From positions 72,034 through 136,033 of the forward strand of contig NZ_KB893181.1 in the NCBI RefSeq assembly GCF_000374025.1: DNA of 64,000 bases, given 5' to 3'. The notes under the pieces were generated by a model. That model ran no database searches. It was given only the letters and a program-made list of their open reading frames with translations, and was not told the origin of the DNA. Positions 43,091-51,119 of the stretch are shown in pieces. A program made the position numbers and the translations under genes. The stretch comes from Spirosoma panaciterrae DSM 21099 (lineage in GTDB: Bacteria; Bacteroidota; Bacteroidia; Cytophagales; Spirosomataceae). Numbering within the stretch: position 1 is the stretch's first letter; every line of letters starts with the position of its first letter.

Positions 43091-43717
43091 ATGCTGGCGA
43101 CCAACCAACTTTCCTTTGCATATAATCCCACTAAGCAGTTTACGTTTCCCGATGTGTACTGCGCCAATCGGGAAGCACTCCTGATTCTGGGTCGGTCGGG
43201 AACGGGTAAAACAACGTTCCTGCACCTGCTGGCATTGTTGCTGAAGCCCAAAAGCGGCTCGGTTACCATCGACGAAACCGACCTGACCAAGTTGAGCGTA
43301 TCCGAAACAGCCGCTTTTCGGGCCAAACACGTGGGTATTGTTTTCCAGAAACCTCATTTTGTTAGCTCGTTATCTGTGCTTGACAATCTGCTACTGGCCA
43401 ATTATTTAGCTGGTAAATCGCAGGATAAAGCGCGCGCAAAGGAACTAGCCGGCCAATTAGGGTTCGGTGATCATCTGGATAAAAAAACGCATCAGCTCAG
43501 CCAGGGCGAACAGCAACGGGTCAGCATAGCCCGGGCCGTTATGAATCAGCCCGGAGTTATTCTGGCCGATGAACCAACGTCTAGCCTTGATGATGAAAAT
43601 ACGGGGCGGGTCGTGCAACTCCTGCGCGAACAGTCGGAGCAGATTGGGGCCAGCCTGATTGTGGTCACCCACGACCAGCGTTTGAAAGATGCCTTTCAGA
43701 ATCGTGTCGCCTTGTAA
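43091..43717 (+). CDS. ABC transporter ATP-binding protein, LolD/MacB-type
   Basis: 208 residues. Walker A LGRSGTGKTT, Q-loop VFQKPHFVSSLSVLDNLLL, signature LSQGEQQRVSIARA, Walker B VILADEPTSSLD and VVTHD switch. The LSQGEQQRV form and short length fit the LolD/MacB/FtsE branch, which works on lipoprotein release or substrate extrusion rather than import. No permease gene is adjacent, so its partner lies elsewhere. ATG 43091 is chosen because of the promoter element upstream. Confidence 0.92.
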   Translation: MLATNQLSFAYNPTKQFTFPDVYCANREALLILGRSGTGKTTFLHLLALLLKPKSGSVTIDETDLTKLSVSETAAFRAKHVGIVFQKPHFVSSLSVLDNLLLANYLAGKSQDKARAKELAGQLGFGDHLDKKTHQLSQGEQQRVSIARAVMNQPGVILADEPTSSLDDENTGRVVQLLREQSEQIGASLIVVTHDQRLKDAFQNRVAL

Positions 43718-43747
43718 TTATTTCTGGATTCTGATTCGCAACGAACT

Positions 43748-44449
43748 ATGCGCCTTTATCTCATTCTCTTTTTATTGATTTCTACCACGCTTCTGGGCCA
43801 GAACCGGAAGAAAAAAGATTATCTGGTTACCCTGACAACGCCCTACGGCCCTATGCGGTTGGTGCTGTACGATCAGACACCGAAACATAAAGACAATTTC
43901 ATCAAACTGGTCGATCAGAAGTTTTACGACAGCCTTTTGTTTCATCGCATTATTCCCCTGTTTATGATCCAGGGTGGTGATCCAAACTCACGTAAAGCCA
44001 AAGCGGGTGATCCACTCGGTAGTGGTAGCATTGGCGAACGTATACCAGCCGAGTTTGTACCGACGCTCTTTCATAAAAAAGGAGCATTGGCGGCCGCTCG
44101 CGACAACAATCCCGAAAAAGCGTCGAGTGCCTGCCAGTTTTATATTGTACAGGGTCGGGTTTGGGATGAAACGGCACTTCAAAAGCAGGTTGAACGTATT
44201 CAGACCATGAAAGGCCACGTACCAACCGACGAGCAGAAACAGGTGTACAAAACGCTTGGGGGCGCTCCCCATCTGGACGGTAACTATACTGTTTTTGGCG
44301 AGGTAATTGATGGACTGGCCATAGTGGATAGTATTGCCAAACAACCCCGCGACGAAATGGACCGCCCGGTCAAGGACGTTCGTATGAGCATGAAAGGCGA
44401 TTGGGTGAAGAAAAAGAAAATAACGAAACAATATCATTACCAGTATTAG
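43748..44449 (+). CDS. secreted cyclophilin-type peptidyl-prolyl isomerase
   Basis: 233 residues with signal peptide (LYLILFLLISTTLLGQ). The cyclophilin core shows FHRIIPLFMIQGGDPNS, holding the catalytic Arg, and ACQFYIVQGRVWD and GNYTVFGEVIDG. An insert of about 35 residues between these blocks (LQKQVERIQTMKGHVP) is usual in Bacteroidota homologues. It assists folding of exported proteins. It follows the ABC ATPase gene by 30 bases and may share its transcript. Confidence 0.93.
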   Translation: MRLYLILFLLISTTLLGQNRKKKDYLVTLTTPYGPMRLVLYDQTPKHKDNFIKLVDQKFYDSLLFHRIIPLFMIQGGDPNSRKAKAGDPLGSGSIGERIPAEFVPTLFHKKGALAAARDNNPEKASSACQFYIVQGRVWDETALQKQVERIQTMKGHVPTDEQKQVYKTLGGAPHLDGNYTVFGEVIDGLAIVDSIAKQPRDEMDRPVKDVRMSMKGDWVKKKKITKQYHYQY

Positions 44450-44474
44450 GAGCGGGGAGCGAGTAATACTGGTA
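44438..44474. repeat. small hairpin G with GGAGCG words
   Basis: An 11-bp perfect stem pairs 44438-44448 with 44464-44474. The 15-nt loop GGAGCGGGGAGCGAG resembles the arm words of the cassette at 17340 and hairpin E at 52812. It spans the cyclophilin stop. No T-run follows; it may be a relic arm of the hairpin family or a weak terminator. Confidence 0.5.
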
Positions 44475-44485
44475 TAGGCATACTT

Positions 44486-45397
44486 ATGAAAAGAATTCTT
44501 ATTACTGGGGCCAATGGCCTGTTGGGGCAGAAACTGGTCGACTTATTGACGAAGCAACCGAACGTTGACCTGATTGCAACTGCTCGTGGTGCCAATCGAC
44601 TACCGTATGCTGATGGGTATACCTATCGATCCATGGACATTACGGATCGGCAGGAAGTGCTGGCTATAATTGGTGAGGTAAAACCCGACGTGGTTATCCA
44701 CGGAGCCGCCATGACCGATGTGGATAAGTGCGAAGTTCAGAAAGATGCCTGTTGGGCGCAGAACGTCCATGCGGTTGAATACATCGTTGAAGCCTGCCGG
44801 GCCACCAATGCCTTTCTGGTGCACGTTTCGACGGACTTTATCTTCGATGGCGCGGCTGGCCCTTACGACGAAACCGCCGAAGCAAACCCAATCAGTTTTT
44901 ATGGCTGGAGCAAGCAGGCTGGCGAATCGGTGGTCAGGCATTCCGATTTACGGTGGGCCATTGCCCGGACTGTCCTCGTCTATGGCATTGCTCATGACAT
45001 GAGCCGTAGTAACATTATCTTGTGGGTCAAGAAATCGCTGGAAGACGGTAAGAATATTAAAGTTGTTACGGACCAATGGCGGAGCCCAACCCTGGCCGAA
45101 GATCTGGCCATGGGCTGCTACCTGATTGCCGATAAAGAAGCGGAAGGTATTTTTAATATTTCGGGCAAAGAAGTACTGACCCCGTATGAAATGGCCATCA
45201 AAACCGCCGATTACTTTGGTCTTGATACGTCATTGATTGCTCAGGCAGATGCCTCTACATTCACGCAGGTAGCCCGTCGGCCACCGCGTACGGGCTTTAT
45301 ACTGGATAAATCCCGTACCGTTTTGGGATACGATCCGCACAGTTTTGAAGAAGGGATCGCTGTGCTGGCTAGCCAACTCAAGCCGAAGGAAGCATGA
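44486..45397 (+). CDS. RmlD-like NAD(P)-dependent sugar-nucleotide reductase (extended SDR)
   Basis: 303 residues. Rossmann start ILITGANGLLGQKL (GxxGxxG), catalytic Tyr-Lys in FYGWSKQAGE, active-site Thr in HVSTDFIFDG. It matches dTDP-4-dehydrorhamnose reductases and related sugar-nucleotide oxidoreductases. An RmlC-like cupin and a GT2 glycosyltransferase follow in the same run, so a role in deoxysugar formation for a surface glycan is likely. It overlaps the next gene by ATGA. Confidence 0.87.
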   Translation: MKRILITGANGLLGQKLVDLLTKQPNVDLIATARGANRLPYADGYTYRSMDITDRQEVLAIIGEVKPDVVIHGAAMTDVDKCEVQKDACWAQNVHAVEYIVEACRATNAFLVHVSTDFIFDGAAGPYDETAEANPISFYGWSKQAGESVVRHSDLRWAIARTVLVYGIAHDMSRSNIILWVKKSLEDGKNIKVVTDQWRSPTLAEDLAMGCYLIADKEAEGIFNISGKEVLTPYEMAIKTADYFGLDTSLIAQADASTFTQVARRPPRTGFILDKSRTVLGYDPHSFEEGIAVLASQLKPKEA

Positions 45398-45783
45398 GCC
45401 AGGTGAAAATTTACGGGGTGCGCGAGCATCTGTTACCCATCCGGAAACTGTTGTCCGATGCCATTCATGCGTGTGTGGTCGAAGCCCTTCAGTTTCCGGA
45501 AAACAAGCGTGCACACCGTTTTTTCTATCTCGACAACGAAGATTTTTTCCGACCGGCTACCGCATCAGAGCGGTACATTATCCTGGAGTTTCTAATGATG
45601 GAGGGCCGTACTGTCGATACGAAGAAAAAGCTTATTCACCTACTCTATGAACGAGTCTGCCCGGTGGCTCATATACCTGTTACCGACCTCGAAATCTGCA
45701 TTCTGGAAAGTCCGGCATATAACTGGGGCTTTCGGGGAATGACAGGTGACGAGATTACGCTAAATTATAAAGTCAACGTCTGA
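45394..45783 (+). CDS. tautomerase-family protein
   Basis: 129 residues. Matches the tautomerase_2 family: KIYGVREHLLPIRKLLSDAI, CVVEALQFPENKRAHRF, MMEGRTVDTKKKLIHLLYER and NWGFRGMTGDEI. In place of the classic N-terminal proline of 4-oxalocrotonate tautomerase there is a shifted start, as in many members, so the catalytic residue is uncertain. Enol-keto conversion of a small acid is family inference. It sits in a glycan operon through an ATGA overlap with the RmlD-like gene; that may be coincidental. Confidence 0.85.
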   Translation: MSQVKIYGVREHLLPIRKLLSDAIHACVVEALQFPENKRAHRFFYLDNEDFFRPATASERYIILEFLMMEGRTVDTKKKLIHLLYERVCPVAHIPVTDLEICILESPAYNWGFRGMTGDEITLNYKVNV

Positions 45784-45785
45784 TT

Positions 45786-46721
45786 TTGGGTACATTTTTG
45801 CCGCATACTCCGGTAGTGACCATCATCATGGCTACCTACAATCGGAGCAATATCGTAACATATGCTATTCAGACTGTATTGAGCCAAACAGAGCAGGATT
45901 GGGAGTTGCTGGTCATCGGTGATCACTGCACCGATAATACAGCGGACGTAATCGCTTCGTTCAATGACCCCCGTATCCGCTTTATCAATCTCCCCGCCAA
46001 TATCGGAGAGCAGTCAGGGCCTAATAATGTTGGATTGAAACAGGCTCGTAGTGAGTTTATTGCTTTCTTAAATCATGATGATTTGTGGTTTTCAAATCAC
46101 CTTGCTGCCTGCCTGGATACCATTCGCTTGACAACGGCCGATTTAGTTTTTGGTGTATGTGCGCTGGTTATGCCTGATGGGCAGGTCAATATTGGCGAAG
46201 TGATGCCTGATAGCAAGTATCATCCAGCCTATTTTATACCAGCTTCGGGCTGGCTTTTCCGAAAGGAAATAGTAAATGAGGTCGGCTATTGGCTGTCATA
46301 TAGGGCCATCTGGCTGTATCCATCGCACGATTGGCTTAGACGAGTGTATCGCAAAGGCAAACGGATAGTACCTATCCGACAATTAACCTGGTTGGCTATT
46401 CCTTCAGGCAACCGAAAGAATTCCTATTCGGAACGACAATCGGAGGAGCATGCGTATTATTTCTCCCAAATCAGCACAAATCCAGCCTTCAAAGAGGAAT
46501 TATTGACAAAAGTTGTGTTTGACCAGCGAGAGCAGCAGAGCCGCTTTGAAGGAGGAAAACTAATGTGGCAGGGCGCCAAAAACACTATAAAGAAGCGATT
46601 TATAGCCTTGGGCCTGACTCCTGTAGAACTACGGTTTATGTGGCAATTTTGGTGGAAAGGCAAAGCACTTGATAAACTTCGACAAACGCGAGGCCTTCCT
46701 AAACTTAATAGAAATGAATAA
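45786..46721 (+). CDS. family 2 glycosyltransferase
   Basis: 311 residues from a TTG codon. GT-A fold: VVTIIMATYNRSNIVTYAI opens the first strand, then LLVIGDHCTDNTADV, and FLNHDDLWF supplies the DxD-type metal/nucleotide motif. The first ATG (residue 15) lies inside the first strand, so TTG 45786, two bases after the preceding stop, is the likely start. It adds a sugar from a nucleotide donor in a surface glycan pathway with the RmlD- and RmlC-like enzymes. No membrane helix, so it acts at the cytoplasmic side. Confidence 0.9.
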   Translation: MGTFLPHTPVVTIIMATYNRSNIVTYAIQTVLSQTEQDWELLVIGDHCTDNTADVIASFNDPRIRFINLPANIGEQSGPNNVGLKQARSEFIAFLNHDDLWFSNHLAACLDTIRLTTADLVFGVCALVMPDGQVNIGEVMPDSKYHPAYFIPASGWLFRKEIVNEVGYWLSYRAIWLYPSHDWLRRVYRKGKRIVPIRQLTWLAIPSGNRKNSYSERQSEEHAYYFSQISTNPAFKEELLTKVVFDQREQQSRFEGGKLMWQGAKNTIKKRFIALGLTPVELRFMWQFWWKGKALDKLRQTRGLPKLNRNE

Positions 46722-47235
46722 TTGGCAACTAAACGGTTTGCAGAAAGATCAGCAAAGTATCACTTCCGACTGGATTTTCGCATCTCAGTCATTGATTGAA
46801 GGCGTTCAGGTGAAGGAGGTTAAAAATGTCATTAAGCAGAGAGGTTATTTAACCGAAATTTATCGTAAAGATTGGCAGTTAGACGACCTATCGGTTGAAC
46901 AGGTATTTCAGATCGCTATGAATCCAGGTAGCATTTCGGCCTGGCATGCGCATGAACTAACGACAGATCGACTTTTTGTATCGCTGGGCACCATTAAGGT
47001 TGTGTTGTATGATTCACGGCAAAACTCCCCGACGTATAAGTGCATCAATGAGTTTCTGATTAGCGATTTACGACCTCAGTTGGTAAGTGTGCCCCCTCAG
47101 GTTTGGCATGGCGTCAAAAATATTGGTTCTGATACCGCTATTCTGCTTAATCTGGTCGATAAAGCGTATCAATATGAAGCGCCTGACCACTGGCGTATTC
47201 CGGCTAATAGCTCTGAGATTCCTTATCAAATTTGA
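46714..47235 (+). CDS. RmlC-like cupin (dTDP-4-dehydrorhamnose 3,5-epimerase family)
   Basis: 173 residues from ATG 46714, overlapping the glycosyltransferase stop by 8 bases. Cupin beta-barrel: MNPGSISAWHAHELTTDRLFV carries histidines where RmlC has its catalytic base, followed by LGTIKVVLYDSRQNSP, and VPPQVWHGVKNIGSDTAILLN. Typical RmlC has a further Tyr and Asp; VDKAYQYEAPDHWRIP could hold them. It probably epimerises or isomerises a 4-keto nucleotide sugar for the same operon; exact reaction uncertain. Confidence 0.82.
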   Translation: MNNWQLNGLQKDQQSITSDWIFASQSLIEGVQVKEVKNVIKQRGYLTEIYRKDWQLDDLSVEQVFQIAMNPGSISAWHAHELTTDRLFVSLGTIKVVLYDSRQNSPTYKCINEFLISDLRPQLVSVPPQVWHGVKNIGSDTAILLNLVDKAYQYEAPDHWRIPANSSEIPYQI

Positions 47236-47238
47236 ATC

Positions 47239-47517
47239 ATGACCCTATCGGTAAAAGTTAAACCGGGTAGTAAAGTAGACCAGTTATTCTATGATGCTGC
47301 CGGAATGCTGAATGCTAAAATTAAAGCCCCAGCACAGGATGGTAAAGCCAATGCGTACCTGGTTGAATTTTTGGCTAAACAAATCGGGGTTGCCAAGTCC
47401 AGTGTGACCCTTGTGGCTGGTTTTACCAATCCGCACAAACGGCTTGAACTGCATGTCGATAAAGAGATAGGCGAACGTTTCCTGGCTCAGATAAAGGAGT
47501 CCCAGGAAGTACGTTAA
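47239..47517 (+). CDS. DUF167 (YggU) family protein
   Basis: 92 residues, full length. Signatures are LSVKVKPGSKVDQLFY, KIKAPAQDGKANAYLVEFLA and VAGFTNPHKRLEL. YggU/DUF167 is a small alpha/beta protein of unknown function found across bacteria. Only 3 bases follow the cupin gene, so it closes the operon. A Rho-independent terminator comes 25 bases after the stop. Confidence 0.92.
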   Translation: MTLSVKVKPGSKVDQLFYDAAGMLNAKIKAPAQDGKANAYLVEFLAKQIGVAKSSVTLVAGFTNPHKRLELHVDKEIGERFLAQIKESQEVR

Positions 47518-47541
47518 TGTCAAACGAATATTGAACGGTAT

Positions 47542-47569
47542 AGACAACTCATTTTGGGTTGTCTTTTTT
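47542..47569 (+). terminator. Rho-independent terminator
   Basis: A 7-bp stem AGACAAC/GTTGTCT (47542-47548 with 47558-47564) and a six-T run at 47564-47569. It closes the RmlD-to-DUF167 operon. Confidence 0.8.
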
Positions 47570-47584
47570 GTTGTCACTTATTTA

Positions 47585-47611
47585 TTGATTTGTCAATTAG
47601 CCGTATCTTTA
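47585..47611 (+). promoter_or_regulatory. probable promoter of amidohydrolase gene
   Basis: TTG at 47585-47587, a 16-base spacer, then TATCTTTA at 47604-47611, one base from TAnnTTTG. It lies 44 bases upstream of ATG 47656. Confidence 0.5.
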
Positions 47612-47655
47612 GCAAGCAAACTGCCCAATCATCATTATAAAATTTGGTAATACCA

Positions 47656-49374
47656 ATGAGAAACTGTACAAATCTTTTATTGGCTCTTTTGCTGGTGCCA
47701 ACGCTTCTGGTAGCGCAGGCCAAGAAAGGGGCCAAGTCCGTCGACAAGCTTGATAAATTGAAGCAGGAAGCCGTGGCGGCTGTAGAAGCCAATTCGGCAC
47801 TTGCCCAGCAAATTAACGACATGCTGTTCAGTTTTGCCGAACTGGGCTTTCAGGAAGAAGAGTCGTTCGAATACTTGACCGGCCTGCTGAAAAACGAAGG
47901 GTTTACCGTAAAAACAGGTATATCGGGCATTCCAACGGCCTGGGTCGCTACCTGGGGGTCGGGTAAACCGCTCATCGCGATCGGCTCCGACATCGACTGT
48001 ATTCCGAAAGCCAGTCAGAAGCCGGGCGTAGCCTACAAAGACCCTATTGTGGAAGGGGCACCTGGGCATGGCGAAGGCCACAATTCAGGACAGGCGCTGA
48101 ACATCGTAGCGGTGTTGGCCGTGAAAAAGCTGATGGAGCGCGAGAAAATTCCGGGGACGCTGATGCTTTGGCCGGGTGTTGCCGAAGAACTCGTTGGCAC
48201 GAAAGCCTTCTATGTGCGGGACGGGTATTTCAAAGATGTGGACGCCTGTATTTTCACCCACGTAGGCAATAATCTGGGGGTATCCTGGGGAGATAATGGC
48301 AACAACGGGCTCGTATCGGTAAAGTTCAGTTTTGAAGGTCAGGCGGCTCATGCAGCCGGGGCGCCCTGGCGCGGCCGAAGCGCGCTGGATGCGGTTGAAT
48401 TGATGAACGTAGGCTGGAACTTCCGTCGTGAACACCTTGAGCTTACCCAGCGTTCGCACTATGTAATCTCCGACGGGGGCGATCAACCCAACGTAGTGCC
48501 TTCGAAAGCATCAGTCTGGTATTATTTCCGCGAACGTACTTATCCCAAAATCAAAAAGCTCTTCGAAACGGGCGTCAAAATTGCTGAAGGGGCTGCGTTG
48601 ATGACCGACACGAAATTCAGCTACGAAATTTTAGGGTCGGCCTGGCCAGTACATACCAACAAAGCGATGGCGATTGCCGCTTACGAGAACATTAAAAAAG
48701 TGGGCTTACCCACCTGGACGGACGAAGACCAACTACTGGCACGTGCTTCGCAACTGGAACTTCAGGCTCCTAAAATGAGCGGACTGGCTACCAAACTTGA
48801 TTCGATGAGTTTACCGACCTCGTCGGCTCCGGTAGTAATGATGGGGGGGCAGGCCATGACGTCTATGGGTGGAGGTTCCGACGATATAGCTGATATATCG
48901 TGGTCGCTGCCGACGATTGTGCTACGTTATCCAAGTAATATTCCAGGCTTGCCGGGCCACCACTGGGCGAATGCCATTTCGATGGCGACACCCATTGCCC
49001 ATAAGGGCGTTGTCTACGGGGCCAAAGCCGAAGCCATGACCTTGCTCGATCTGCTGATGAAGCCCGAGTTGATTAAAGATGCCTGGGCTTATTATCGGGA
49101 TGAGCAAACTAAAGATATCAAATACGAACCGTTGATTTCGTCGAAAGAAAAGCCCGCCATCTATCTGAATAAGAAAATTATGGACGAGTTTAAACCCAAA
49201 CTGTCGACGTTCTATTACGATCCTACGAAATATAAAACCTATCTGGAACAGCTTGGTATTAAGTACCCGACCGTTCGCGACGATCAGCGAGAAGCCGTGA
49301 AGAAGCAACTGGAAAAAGATAAAGCCGAAAAATCGACGCCAGCCGCTAAAGTATCGTCTTCGCGGTCGGAGTAG
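47656..49374 (+). CDS. secreted M20-family amidohydrolase, AbgB-like
   Basis: 572 residues with signal peptide (LLLALLLVPTLLVAQ). M20D fold: metal-site blocks IAIGSDIDCIP, GEGHNSGQALNIVAVLAV and VAEELVGTKAFY; a dimerisation domain follows (VSVKFSFEGQAAHAAGAPWRGRSALDA region) and late HHWANA gives another ligand. The family includes aminobenzoyl-glutamate hydrolase subunit B and other amide hydrolases. Exported here, so it probably acts on external acyl- or aroyl-amino acids. ATG 47656 is preferred over a TTG four codons earlier. Confidence 0.9.
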   Translation: MRNCTNLLLALLLVPTLLVAQAKKGAKSVDKLDKLKQEAVAAVEANSALAQQINDMLFSFAELGFQEEESFEYLTGLLKNEGFTVKTGISGIPTAWVATWGSGKPLIAIGSDIDCIPKASQKPGVAYKDPIVEGAPGHGEGHNSGQALNIVAVLAVKKLMEREKIPGTLMLWPGVAEELVGTKAFYVRDGYFKDVDACIFTHVGNNLGVSWGDNGNNGLVSVKFSFEGQAAHAAGAPWRGRSALDAVELMNVGWNFRREHLELTQRSHYVISDGGDQPNVVPSKASVWYYFRERTYPKIKKLFETGVKIAEGAALMTDTKFSYEILGSAWPVHTNKAMAIAAYENIKKVGLPTWTDEDQLLARASQLELQAPKMSGLATKLDSMSLPTSSAPVVMMGGQAMTSMGGGSDDIADISWSLPTIVLRYPSNIPGLPGHHWANAISMATPIAHKGVVYGAKAEAMTLLDLLMKPELIKDAWAYYRDEQTKDIKYEPLISSKEKPAIYLNKKIMDEFKPKLSTFYYDPTKYKTYLEQLGIKYPTVRDDQREAVKKQLEKDKAEKSTPAAKVSSSRSE

Positions 49375-49402
49375 GAGTAGGAACCCAACAATAGAGTCCG
49401 TT

Positions 49403-49439
49403 ATGACATCCCGAAAGCACAGCTTTTTCGGGATGTCAT
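49403..49439. terminator. bidirectional terminator between convergent genes
   Basis: A 14-bp perfect stem ATGACATCCCGAAA/TTTCGGGATGTCAT (49403-49416 with 49426-49439), loop 9 nt, between the amidohydrolase and rdgB stops. T content near the stem is modest. Confidence 0.75.
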
Positions 49440-49453
49440 GTTTACGGCGGGTC

Positions 49454-50035
49454 TTACTTCCCTTTTTGTTTTTCTAGGTAGGCTATCATTTGGGCCAAAG
49501 CTCGGGAGCGGTGGCTCATCCCGTTTTTCTCTTCAATCCGCATTTCGGCAAACGTTCGGTCATGGCCATCGGGCAGAAATACAGGATCATAGCCAAAGCC
49601 GCCTTCGCCACGAGGCTCGGTTAGAATCTGGCCTTCAATAACGCCCTCAAACTGATGTTCGACCCCTTGCAGGATCAGGGTAAATACCGTAATGAATCGG
49701 GCTTTGCGGTTGCCGTTGTCGGCAAGTTTCGTCAAAAGCTTCTCGATGTTCTTTTCTGCATCGCGACTACCCGAATAGTGGGCCGAATCGACGCCGGGTT
49801 CGCCATTAAGAGCATCCACTTCCAGGCCCGAATCATCGGCAAAGCACGACACACCGAAATGAGTCCAGACATATTCAGCTTTCTGGCGGGAGTTCCCGGC
49901 TATCGTTCCCGTTGTTTCGGGGAGTTCGTCGGTACAGCCAATGTCGCGTAGCGTTTTTAGAGCAAACGAGTTACCAAGTTGACCAGCTACTTCGTCGAGT
50001 TTGTGTTGATTGTTGGTAGCAAAACAGAGTTCCAT
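49454..50035 (-). CDS. rdgB: XTP/dITP diphosphatase (non-canonical purine NTP pyrophosphatase)
   Basis: 193 residues. RdgB/Ham1 removes ITP and XTP from the nucleotide pool. Signatures: ELCFATNNQHKLDEVAGQLG at the start, ELPETTGTIAGNSRQKAEYVW, CFADDSGLEVDALNGEPGVDSAHY and GEGGFGYDPVFLPDG, with the GYDP and SHRSRAL blocks. The start is ATG 50033-50035, or the one just before it; the frame is open for 62 codons further upstream but only through the FKBP gene's terminator and end. Confidence 0.95.
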   Translation of the reverse strand: MELCFATNNQHKLDEVAGQLGNSFALKTLRDIGCTDELPETTGTIAGNSRQKAEYVWTHFGVSCFADDSGLEVDALNGEPGVDSAHYSGSRDAEKNIEKLLTKLADNGNRKARFITVFTLILQGVEHQFEGVIEGQILTEPRGEGGFGYDPVFLPDGHDRTFAEMRIEEKNGMSHRSRALAQMIAYLEKQKGK

Positions 50036-50042
50036 CATCAAC

Positions 50043-50081
50043 AAAAAAAGCCGTTTACAGGTACAACTGCAAACGGCTTTT
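50043..50081 (-). terminator. Rho-independent terminator of FKBP gene
   Basis: An 11-bp perfect stem AAAAGCCGTTT/AAACGGCTTTT (50046-50056 with 50071-50081). On the minus strand the stem is followed by a T-run (complement of A 50043-50049). It lies 19 bases past the FKBP stop and 8 bases before the rdgB start. Confidence 0.85.
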
Positions 50082-50099
50082 GGGAGGAATGGCAATTTC

Positions 50100-51023
50100 T
50101 TACCGACTGGGCTGTGGCATACCGGGCTGCGCTGGTCCCTGCTGACCTTTCTGAATATCCAACAGCTCAATGTCGAACAAAAGCACCGAGTTGGCTGGGA
50201 TTTTCGGATTCGCTCGTGAGCCATAGGCTAGTGTCGAAGGAATAATCAGCGTGGCTTTTTCGCCTTTGTGCATCTTCATCACGCCTTCTTCCCAACCTGG
50301 AATGACCTGTCCTACACCAATGGGGAATTGGACAGGTTCACCACTTGCCTGTGGATTGAGGCTTTTTTCCGAGCTGTCAAAAACAGTTCCGTTCAATAAC
50401 TTGCCTGTGTAACGCACTTTAACGATTTCGCCCGCTTTGGGAGCAGGACCACTCGAAGGTTGCGTTACGATATAATAAACGCCCGACTGGGTTTTCTGGC
50501 CTTTGCCAGCTAAGCCATTTTTAGCCACATAACTATCAATAACTTTCGCATCAATCCCTTTTTGCTTGTCGAAATCAGCCGCCTGCTGTTTCTTATATTC
50601 ATCCTCAGTCTGCACATTCAGGACTTTTACCGCTATGCCGATATCCGTACCTTTTTGAACGCCCGGTGGCAGCGGCTGCATGGCCCGTGTGAAAAGCGAA
50701 TCGGCACTCACATAGAACGTTGCGCTGTCGCCTTTGCCCAGCATGGCCAGCCCTTCTTCGTAGGAACCCTTAAAAGGGGGAACCTGCAGCAACATCTGAA
50801 AAGGAGCCCCTTCTTTATGCGTATCGCGCAGAACTGAATCTTTGTTGTTCATCAGGGTAAGGTGGAGCGTCAGAATGTCGCCAACTTTTCCCTTACGAGT
50901 GCCTTCTGATTGTTCGTGAATTTGGTACTTCAGGCCGTTTTCCGTTACCTGAACGCGGTTTTTACCGCAGGCCGCTACCACAGCGACGATCAGGGCGGTT
51001 TTCCCGAAATTTTTGAGAGACAT
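50100..51023 (-). CDS. FKBP-type peptidyl-prolyl isomerase lipoprotein
   Basis: 307 residues. Lipoprotein signal (TALIVAVVAACG, lipid Cys19). Two FKBP-like domains: a diverged first one (about 30-150, VGDILTLHLTLMNNKDSVLRD) and a canonical second one (GEIVKVRYTGKLLNGTVFDSS, PVQFPIGVGQVIPGWEEGVMKM, ATLIIPSTLAYGSRA). The tail GPAQPGMPQPSR is disordered. It acts as a foldase in the periplasm or at the surface. The gap between this gene and the next upstream (51024-51119) holds a pyrimidine-rich CAGGTTTAAGGTTTCAGG stretch, like one arm of a hairpin repeat without its partner. Confidence 0.93.
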   Translation of the reverse strand: MSLKNFGKTALIVAVVAACGKNRVQVTENGLKYQIHEQSEGTRKGKVGDILTLHLTLMNNKDSVLRDTHKEGAPFQMLLQVPPFKGSYEEGLAMLGKGDSATFYVSADSLFTRAMQPLPPGVQKGTDIGIAVKVLNVQTEDEYKKQQAADFDKQKGIDAKVIDSYVAKNGLAGKGQKTQSGVYYIVTQPSSGPAPKAGEIVKVRYTGKLLNGTVFDSSEKSLNPQASGEPVQFPIGVGQVIPGWEEGVMKMHKGEKATLIIPSTLAYGSRANPKIPANSVLLFDIELLDIQKGQQGPAQPGMPQPSR

Positions 51024-51119
51024 GAGCGATTATTAGTTGTTTATTTAAGATTACTTCAGGTTTAAGGTTTCAGGCTTCTGACTGCCGAAGGATAATCAAA
51101 AGGTGAAATCCAGAAAAAA

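Noticed and set aside
50036-50224. 62-codon upstream extension of rdgB
   Set aside because: It would translate the FKBP terminator and the antisense of the FKBP end; RdgB proteins start at MELCFATNN-like sequence.
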